Shown: piece by piece, positions 58,276 through 64,000 of the stretch
How positions within the stretch are numbered: the first letter of the stretch is position 1
Layout of the letters: every line of letters starts with the position of its first letter
Source: Streptomyces sp. NBS 14/10
Lineage (GTDB): Bacteria; Actinomycetota; Actinomycetes; Streptomycetales; Streptomycetaceae
Direction: 5' to 3'
Assembly: GCF_002224125.1 (NCBI RefSeq)
Contig: NZ_NCSM01000070.1
Coordinates: 1 to 64,000 of the forward strand
Length of the DNA: 64,000 bases
Made by a program: the position numbers and the translations under genes
The notes under the pieces: generated by a model
Databases searched by the model: none
What the model saw: the letters and a program-made list of their open reading frames with translations, nothing else
What the model was told of the DNA's origin: nothing

Positions 58276-61200
58276 GTGTCCGATACGACCACCCGGGCCG
58301 AGAAGTCCGCCGATCAGACCGTCGATCAGTCCGCCGAGAAGCCCACCGCGCGGGCAGCGGCCCCCGCGGGGCACACCAGCCGCCGCGGCGACCGCGATCG
58401 CGACCAGCTGTTCCGCAACGCCTACGCGCTGATGCTGAACACGGGCATCTCGGCCGTCCTCGGCCTCGGCTTCTGGCTGGCCGCGGCCCGCTACTACGCG
58501 GAGGACGCGGTCGGCCAGGGCTCGGCGGCCATCGCCGCGATGAAGCTTCTCGCGGGGGTCACGGCGGTGACCCTCACCGGGGCGCTGGCCCGCTTCATCC
58601 CGGTCGCCGGGCGTACGACCGGGCGGCTGGTCCTGCGTACGTACGCGGGCAGCTCGGTGATCGTCGCGGTGGCGGCCGGAGTCTTCCTGCTGACGCTCGA
58701 TACGTGGGGGCCCTCGTACCGCTTTCTGCACGGGACCCTCCACGGCCTCGGCTTCATCGCGGCGGTGGTCGGGTGGGCGCTGCTGACCTTGCAGGACGGG
58801 GTGCTCACCGGGCTGCGCAGGGCGTTCTGGGTGCCGGTGGGCAACACCGTCTTCTCGGCGGCGAAGCTGCTGCTGCTCGTCGCGCTGGCCGTGGCGATCC
58901 CGACGGCCGGGGTGTTCGTGTCCTGGGTCGCCTCGATCGCGGTGTCCGTGGTGCCGCTGGGCTGGCTGGTGTTCCGGCGGCTGGTGCCCCAACATGTTGA
59001 CGCGACGCGGGAGACGGCGCGGCCCGCGGCCTACCGGGAGATGGGGCGTTTCCTGGCCGGGGACTGCACGGGGTCGCTCTTCTCGCTGGCCGTGGTCTAC
59101 GCGGTGCCGGTGATCGTCGCCTCGCAGGTCAGCGCGGCCGACAACGCGTACTTCTACATCACCACCACCATCGCCGGTACGACGAACCTGCTCGCCATCA
59201 ACATGGGCGCGTCGCTGACCGTCGAGGGCTCGCACGACCCGGCCCGGCTCGCGGAGAACTGCCGCGCGGCGCTGCGCCGGATGGCGCGCATCATGGTCCC
59301 GGTCTGCCTCGTTCTCTTCGTCTTCGCGCCGCAGATCCTCGGCGTGTTCGGGGACGGGTACGCGCAGGCGGCCGCGCCGCTGCTGCGGTGGTTCGCGGTG
59401 GGGGCGGCGCTGCGGGTCGTCATCGAGGTGTACTTCGCGGTGCTGCGCGCGCAGAGCCGCACGTCGGGGCTGGCCTATCTGCAGGGTCTGCTGTGTGTGT
59501 CGGTGCTGGGCCTGACGCTGGTGCTGCTGCCGCGGATGGGGCTGACGGGGGCGGGGGTCGCCGAGATCTCCAGCCTGTCGGTGATCGCGGTCATCTCGGC
59601 GGTCAAGCTGCGCGGGGTGCTCAGGGCGCGGCCTGTGGGGTCCACGGCGTACGCGGAGCCTGCCGGGCCCGGCGTGTACGGCGCTTACGCCCAGCCCGGC
59701 GTGTACGGCTCGTACGCCGCTCCGCCTCCGCCGCCCGAGCTCGACACCGCGCCCGACGGCGACCTCGCGGATCTCGCCGTCCACGGCGACCGCGGGCCCG
59801 ACCCGGGCTACGGCACCCGCTGGGCGCGGCGCGTCGCGCTCGACCACGACACGCTGGCGCTCGGCATCCGCATGGGCCTGGGACATGCGGCTCCGCCGCA
59901 CAGCGACCGCCCGCAAGCCACAGCTCCCGCTCCAGTCGCCCCGGCTGGGGGCTCGGCCTGGCACCCCGACGCGCGGCCCCGCCCTGCAAACCGCCCTGCC
60001 AACCGCCCAGACACGCCAACCCGACCAAGGGCCACCAAGGCCGACGCACCCCGGCGCGGGCGCGTCGTGACGTTGGGGCTGTGGCTCATGCTGGGCGTCG
60101 CGCTCGCGTGTTATTGGGTGCCGGTGAGCCGGATGGGCGAGGGCGAGCTGGACGGCATGGGCGGTCTCGGGCTCATCTCCGTACTGCCGTGCGCGACGTT
60201 GCTCGGAGCGGCGCTGCTGGTGGTCGCGTTTGTCGGCGCGCTGTGGCCGGCGCGGCCGCGGCATGGGCTGCTGGCCGCGGCGCTGGTGGCGACGGTGGTG
60301 TCGTTGCACGCCGTGCCCGCCGTGTTGGAGGGCGAGCCGCGGTTCGCGACCGCGTGGCAGCATGTCGGGTTTCTGGACTACATCGGCCGGACCGGCGAGG
60401 CGGCGCCGGATCTGGACGCGCGGTGGAGCTGGCCGGGGTTCTTCGCGGGGGCGGAGTTCCTGGCGCGGGCCGGGGGTGTTACGGACTTCACCGAGGTGCT
60501 GCGCTGGTGGCCGACGGCTCTTCAGCTTCTCTACCTCGCGCCCATGATGGTGCTGCTGCGGTCCCTGCGTGCGAGCTGGCGCGCGAAGTGGACGGCGGCC
60601 TGGCTGTTCGCGCTGTGCGGCTGGGTGGGGCAGGACTACTTCTCGCCGCAGGGCTTCACGTATCTCTTCTATCTCCTCTTCGTCGCCGTGCTGCTGGTGT
60701 GGTTCCGGGAGCCGCGTGTGCTGCGCGGGAGACGGTGGCCGGGCGAGGCCGAGGTGGCCGATGCCACGCGCGGGCAGCGCGGCGCGCTGCTGGGGCTGCT
60801 GCTCGTGCTGTTCATGGCGTCCGTGGCGGCGCACCAGCTGACGCCGTTCATGATGCTGGGGGTGGTGACGGCGCTGGTGCTGGTGCGGCGGTCGGAGCTG
60901 TTCGGGCTGCCGCTGCTGTGCGGGGTGCTGGTGGCGGTGTGGGTCGGGTTCCTGGCCGAGCCGTACTGGTCGGGCCACTTCGACGAGTTGTTCGGCGGGG
61001 TCGGCGGGGTCGGCGGCAATGTGTCCTCGTCCGTCTCGGGGCGTATCGAGGGCGGCAGCAGCGTGCACAAGCTGGTGCTCTACACCCGTGTGGCGCTGGC
61101 GGGCGGGGTGCTGGCCTTCGCCTGCTGGGGGGTGTTGCGGCGGCGCGCGGCGGGGTTCGCTGAGCGGTCGCTGGTGGTGCTGACGTTCGTACCGTTCCTC

Positions 61201-62046
61201 GGCTTCGGCATGCAGTCGTACGGCGGGGAAATGGCGCTGCGCGTGTTCATGTTCGCGCTGCCGGGCGCGTGTGCGCTGGGGGCACTGTCGCTGTTCCCGC
61301 GCGTCGTGTCGGCCCGCCGGGGCCTGGGCCCGGTGGCCGCGCTGATGGCGGGGCTCGTGCTCATGTTCGGCTTTCTGGTCGCCCGCTGGGGCAATGAGAC
61401 GTTCGAGCGGGTGCGGCCGGGCGAGGTCGCGGCGATGGAGTACGTGTACGCACGCGACAAGCCGACCGTGCGTGTGCTGTGGCTGAGCGATGACACCGTC
61501 AACAACGTCACCCCGGCCATGCCGTGGGGGGACCGGGACATGGAGCGGGTGAGCTATCTGCCGACGCTCGCGCCGCGCGACCCGGTCCTCGTCGACGGCC
61601 TGGTCGAGGCGTTGCGCGGGGCGGGGCCGAACTCGTATCTGATGGTGGGCCGGGGCCAGTCCGTCTATCTGCGTCTTGACTCGGGCTACTCGGCGGCCTG
61701 GGAGCGGCGGCTGCTGCGCTCCCTGGACCGGCGGCCCGAGCTGCGCCGGGTGCTGTCGAACGACGACGCGGCGCTGTACGAGCTGACGCGGCGGCCACCC
61801 GGACCGGCGCCGCGCCCCGCACCGGGGCCGGCCGGGCCGCGGATCACCTGGACGCCGTGGTCGGTGCTCGGCGCGCTCGCGGCGGTCGCGCTGATCGCGC
61901 TGCTGACCGCGCGTGAGGTGGTGCGGGTGACGGTCCGGCCGAGTGTGCGGCGGCTGCGGTGGCTGCAGGGCTCGTTCTGGTTCTCGCTGCCGCTGCTGGC
62001 CGTGCTGCTGGCGTCGCTCGGGCAGCGCTTCTGGACGATGTCCTAG
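58276..62046 (+). CDS. Fusion of a Wzx-type oligosaccharide flippase and a polytopic glycosyltransferase/polymerase-like domain
   Basis: A 1256-residue membrane protein. Residues about 44-455 form a MATE/Wzx-like flippase (NAYALMLNTGISAVLGLGFW, GQGSAAIAAMKLLAGVTAVT, INMGASLTVEGSHDPARLAE, QILGVFGDGYAQAAAPLLRW). A hydrophilic linker of about 140 residues follows (455-595, Pro/Ala/Arg rich). Residues about 597-1256 are a second polytopic unit (TLGLWLMLGVALACYWVPVS, GWVGQDYFSPQGFTYLFYLL, with many helices and an outer C-terminal soluble part ending in one helix and WLQGSFWFSLPLLAVLL). This half resembles GT-C or polymerase-like proteins but I cannot name its family. No stop or frameshift separates the halves. 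Confidence 0.85.
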   Translation: MSDTTTRAEKSADQTVDQSAEKPTARAAAPAGHTSRRGDRDRDQLFRNAYALMLNTGISAVLGLGFWLAAARYYAEDAVGQGSAAIAAMKLLAGVTAVTLTGALARFIPVAGRTTGRLVLRTYAGSSVIVAVAAGVFLLTLDTWGPSYRFLHGTLHGLGFIAAVVGWALLTLQDGVLTGLRRAFWVPVGNTVFSAAKLLLLVALAVAIPTAGVFVSWVASIAVSVVPLGWLVFRRLVPQHVDATRETARPAAYREMGRFLAGDCTGSLFSLAVVYAVPVIVASQVSAADNAYFYITTTIAGTTNLLAINMGASLTVEGSHDPARLAENCRAALRRMARIMVPVCLVLFVFAPQILGVFGDGYAQAAAPLLRWFAVGAALRVVIEVYFAVLRAQSRTSGLAYLQGLLCVSVLGLTLVLLPRMGLTGAGVAEISSLSVIAVISAVKLRGVLRARPVGSTAYAEPAGPGVYGAYAQPGVYGSYAAPPPPPELDTAPDGDLADLAVHGDRGPDPGYGTRWARRVALDHDTLALGIRMGLGHAAPPHSDRPQATAPAPVAPAGGSAWHPDARPRPANRPANRPDTPTRPRATKADAPRRGRVVTLGLWLMLGVALACYWVPVSRMGEGELDGMGGLGLISVLPCATLLGAALLVVAFVGALWPARPRHGLLAAALVATVVSLHAVPAVLEGEPRFATAWQHVGFLDYIGRTGEAAPDLDARWSWPGFFAGAEFLARAGGVTDFTEVLRWWPTALQLLYLAPMMVLLRSLRASWRAKWTAAWLFALCGWVGQDYFSPQGFTYLFYLLFVAVLLVWFREPRVLRGRRWPGEAEVADATRGQRGALLGLLLVLFMASVAAHQLTPFMMLGVVTALVLVRRSELFGLPLLCGVLVAVWVGFLAEPYWSGHFDELFGGVGGVGGNVSSSVSGRIEGGSSVHKLVLYTRVALAGGVLAFACWGVLRRRAAGFAERSLVVLTFVPFLGFGMQSYGGEMALRVFMFALPGACALGALSLFPRVVSARRGLGPVAALMAGLVLMFGFLVARWGNETFERVRPGEVAAMEYVYARDKPTVRVLWLSDDTVNNVTPAMPWGDRDMERVSYLPTLAPRDPVLVDGLVEALRGAGPNSYLMVGRGQSVYLRLDSGYSAAWERRLLRSLDRRPELRRVLSNDDAALYELTRRPPGPAPRPAPGPAGPRITWTPWSVLGALAAVALIALLTAREVVRVTVRPSVRRLRWLQGSFWFSLPLLAVLLASLGQRFWTMS

Positions 62047-62312
62047 GCACCGTAGGAAGGGTCAGCGGCAAGGGTGAGCACCATCGCAGCCGACATGACG
62101 AAGCCGGCGACCCCCCAATACTGTGTCGGGATGAAGAAGAAGGTGTTCTCCCACCAGTCCTGGTGCTCACTCTCGCGTTCACCGATGCGGTAGAGCACCA
62201 CCCCGATCAGGCAACCGCCCAGGAAGGCAACGATCGGCTCTCCCATGGCCGCACCGGGAAGAACGCCGACCACGAAGAGGATGGGGACCAGTCCCCCAGA
62301 ACCCGTCCACAT
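62043..62312 (-). CDS. Small membrane protein, possibly frameshifted at its N-terminus
   Basis: An 89-residue protein with two or three membrane helices (GGLVPILFVVGVLPGAAMGE, PIVAFLGGCLIGVVLYRIGE, YWGVAGFVMSAAMVLTLAAD). GGTGGA precedes ATG 62312. On the same strand an overlapping frame from GTG 62364 encodes VAEVPRSIHDQLGMVDNYVD followed by GFWG, which looks like a natural N-terminus; a one-base change at the G run near 62294-62298 would join the two. Family not recognised. It converges with the flippase fusion, the stops overlapping by four bases. Confidence 0.65.
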   Translation of the reverse strand: MWTGSGGLVPILFVVGVLPGAAMGEPIVAFLGGCLIGVVLYRIGERESEHQDWWENTFFFIPTQYWGVAGFVMSAAMVLTLAADPSYGA

Positions 62313-62440
62313 AATTGTCCACCATGCCAAGCTGGTCGTGGATGCTCCTTGGCACCTCGGCCACAACCTAGCCCGGCCCATCCGGGACCGGTCCCGGATG
62401 GGCAGCGAGATCCGGCGCCGCCGCGTGGCCGCGACGGCGC

Positions 62441-63847
62441 TCAGCGCTTGAACCAGCGCACCTCGTACCCGTCCATGTCGAACGACCGGCCGTCGATCTT
62501 CGCCTGGATCGGCCGCTTCAGGGTGTTCACCACCAGCAGCGCGTCGTCGTCCGCGAGGACCACCACATTCGGCCGGTCGTCGGCGGCGATGTCCACGGCC
62601 CGGAAGCGGGTGCCGGGCGGGAACTCCCGGGCGAAGCGGCCGAGCAGGTCCATCATCGGCAGCGGGCGGCCGCCGCCCGCCAGCTCGGTGCTGCGCCACA
62701 GGCAGCCGGGGCACTTGGCGCCGGTGTCCTGCGGGTTCCAGTAGAGCGCGGCGGCCGTACCGCCCTGGGCCAGCCGGGTCATCCCCGCGGCCTGTACGGC
62801 GAGGCGGTGCGGCTCGCTCCAGCCGTCGCGGTCGTCGTCGGCGTCGGGCGGCTCCACGTACCACTCGGCCCACCACACCGGCAGCCGCGTGGTCTCGCGC
62901 AGCCAGCGCGTCACATCCGTGAACTTGGCGGTCGCGCCGAACTCGTCCGGCAGCAGCTGATCGCCCTCGCGGGTGTAGCTGGAGCCGTCGACGACGACGA
63001 AGTCCGCGCCCGCCTTGTGCCGGTTCCAGTACGTGATCACATCGGCGGAGCGCTGGTCGAGCGAGCCCCAGGGCCCGCTGACCGCCGGGGAGCCGCCGGA
63101 ACCACCCGAGCCATTGAAGTCGCCCGCCGCGCCCGGCGGCTCGCTGTCCGCGACCACGTACGGCCCGCCGACCAGGTTGTGCGCGTTCTGCCGCTTCAGC
63201 TCCGCGTAGACCAGGTTGTAGAGCTTGGTGTAGCCCTCGTAGTCCCAGCGATTCCTGTCGTCGTCGTAGAAGCCCTTGAGCTCGTTCCAGACGATGAAGT
63301 GGCGCACATCCGGATAGCGCCGGGCGACCTTGCCCGCGAGCTCGGCGAAGTCCGCGTAGTGCTCGGGGGTGGGCGCCGTCTCCAGGGCCTGCTGCGACCA
63401 GTCCGTGTCCCCCGGTTTACCGCCCTTCATCCAGTCGGGGGCGCAGCACAGGGTGAGTACGGGCGTGGCGCCGGTCCTGCGCATGAGGTCGACGCGGCGG
63501 TCGAGGTCGGCGAAGTCGTAGCGGCCGGGCGAGGGCTCGGGGTTGCTCGCGCCCCAGCCCATGATGTGCTGGTTCTGCGTCAGCGGCTGTGCGGAGAGCG
63601 TCCTCTCCGCCGCGCGCCTGCCCTGCTCGGTGCCGCGGTCGGCGCTGTACTGGGTGTGGGTGAGGCCCCAGCCGGGCGCCGCCGTGACGGGCCGCTCACG
63701 CGTCCGGTCCGCGCCCCGCCGCCCGGCGTCGTCCCCCGGCCGGCCGGCGCAGGTGGTGAGCAGCAGCGCCAGGGCCGCCACGCCGATGCCGAGCAGCGCC
63801 GCGATCCGCCACCGCCCGGCGAACCCGAGCCCGCGCGATAACACCAT
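62441..63847 (-). CDS. Secreted glycoside-hydrolase-like lipoprotein (clan A barrel, GH39-like)
   Basis: A 468-residue protein. The N-terminus (WRIAALLGIGVAALALLLTTC) is a lipoprotein-like signal, although Thr before the Cys is atypical, so an anchor helix is also possible. The body is a TIM-barrel hydrolase: GWGASNPEPSPGRYDFADLD, TPVLTLCCAPDWMKGG, HFIVWNELKGFYDDDRNRWD with the acid/base Glu, and LPVWWAEWYVEPP with the nucleophile Glu. The end is a small beta domain (PNVVVLADDDALLVVNTLKR). It probably trims or releases the polymer made by the adjacent exopolysaccharide operon. ATG 63847. Confidence 0.82.
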   Translation of the reverse strand: MVLSRGLGFAGRWRIAALLGIGVAALALLLTTCAGRPGDDAGRRGADRTRERPVTAAPGWGLTHTQYSADRGTEQGRRAAERTLSAQPLTQNQHIMGWGASNPEPSPGRYDFADLDRRVDLMRRTGATPVLTLCCAPDWMKGGKPGDTDWSQQALETAPTPEHYADFAELAGKVARRYPDVRHFIVWNELKGFYDDDRNRWDYEGYTKLYNLVYAELKRQNAHNLVGGPYVVADSEPPGAAGDFNGSGGSGGSPAVSGPWGSLDQRSADVITYWNRHKAGADFVVVDGSSYTREGDQLLPDEFGATAKFTDVTRWLRETTRLPVWWAEWYVEPPDADDDRDGWSEPHRLAVQAAGMTRLAQGGTAAALYWNPQDTGAKCPGCLWRSTELAGGGRPLPMMDLLGRFAREFPPGTRFRAVDIAADDRPNVVVLADDDALLVVNTLKRPIQAKIDGRSFDMDGYEVRWFKR

Positions 63848-64000
63848 CCGTCCCCCTGTATGACGTCCCGTCTCATGACGCCCCATATCGGGTAAGAGTA
63901 TCCATGAACGCCCCCATTCGGCGGGCTTCTTCGAGAACAGCTCGGTAAACGCCCCCAAACCCAGGTGCGCGACGGACCCCCGTGCTGAATCATGGCTCGG
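63848..64000. other. Upstream region of the glycoside hydrolase gene, window edge
   Basis: It should contain the promoter of the leftward hydrolase. CCATATCGGGTAAGAGTATCC around 63881-63902 is the A+T-richest part. No gene or repeat is supported in these 153 bases. Confidence 0.4.

Noticed and set aside
58201..61068. A 955-codon minus-strand frame opposite the flippase fusion
   Set aside because: Rich in His, Arg, Gln and Pro without motifs, typical shadow of a membrane-protein gene.

Overview
The window reads as chromosomal DNA from Streptomyces or a close actinomycete. The evidence is very high G+C with strong third-position G/C bias, frequent GTG starts, GTGA and ATGA start/stop overlaps, a modular type I polyketide synthase, ECF sigma/anti-sigma pairs, many TetR regulators and actinobacterial secreted hydrolases. 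No rRNA or tRNA gene was recognised. It looks like accessory or arm-type DNA: many small independent transcription units, several scars of mobile elements, and two large biosynthetic blocks.

Region by region: 1-3056 is the edge of a type I PKS cluster (KS start of a PKS protein and an upstream P450, both leftward). 3191-5280 holds a LacI and an AraC regulator, the second carrying an in-frame nested palindrome. 5240-9614 holds a GT4 glycosyltransferase, a cellulose-synthase-like GT2 and a convergent GH6 lipoprotein. 9762-9925 is a very long hairpin with strand-specific G-U pairs. 9925-13286 holds a cytochrome b/molybdo-oxidoreductase pair and a 3-ketosteroid-dehydrogenase-like flavoprotein. 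13558-17219 holds small housekeeping or unknown genes (NUDIX, two DUF202 membrane proteins, a quinone-oxidoreductase-like enzyme, a secreted peptide).

17437-22865 is a fatty acyl-CoA module: phosphotransferase plus acyl-CoA dehydrogenase rightward, meeting SDR, acyl-CoA ligase and TetR leftward. The site TACCGACTGGT occurs in front of both operons and again in front of a distant molybdopterin oxidoreductase (35113), with a relative before the flavoprotein. 22985-28655 holds a LysR regulator, a large Ntn-hydrolase acylase, a zinc-ribbon-like unknown and a MaoC hydratase. The MaoC promoter carries a near copy of the operator lying before a second TetR gene (29269-29916). 29968-38033 holds an MFS transporter, a citrate/metal transporter, the molybdopterin oxidoreductase, and hmgA between a TetR and a GntR regulator.

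38034-43386 is a mobile-element zone. It contains a decayed FxLD-type RiPP methyltransferase gene, an IS630 transposase 3' fragment that replaces its N-terminus, an alpha/beta hydrolase, a second IS630 3'-end scar, and an apparently intact IS607-type TnpA/TnpB pair with a structured RNA (candidate omegaRNA) at the tnpB 3' end. It abuts a stand-alone type ISP restriction-modification specificity-like gene. 44967-52240 holds an ECF sigma/anti-sigma pair divergent from DUF4331, TPR and His-rich Ni/Co-transporter-like genes.

53549-62046 is a tightly packed, partly overlapping exopolysaccharide operon: small membrane protein, CelD-like acyltransferase, two GT2 enzymes, polysaccharide deacetylase, and a 1256-residue protein joining a Wzx-type flippase to a second polytopic membrane domain. 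A convergent glycoside-hydrolase-like lipoprotein follows (62441-63847). This operon, the 9762 hairpin, the shared TetR-type sites and the TnpB locus are the parts I consider most worth following up. All homology statements come from motif recognition by eye, without database search.
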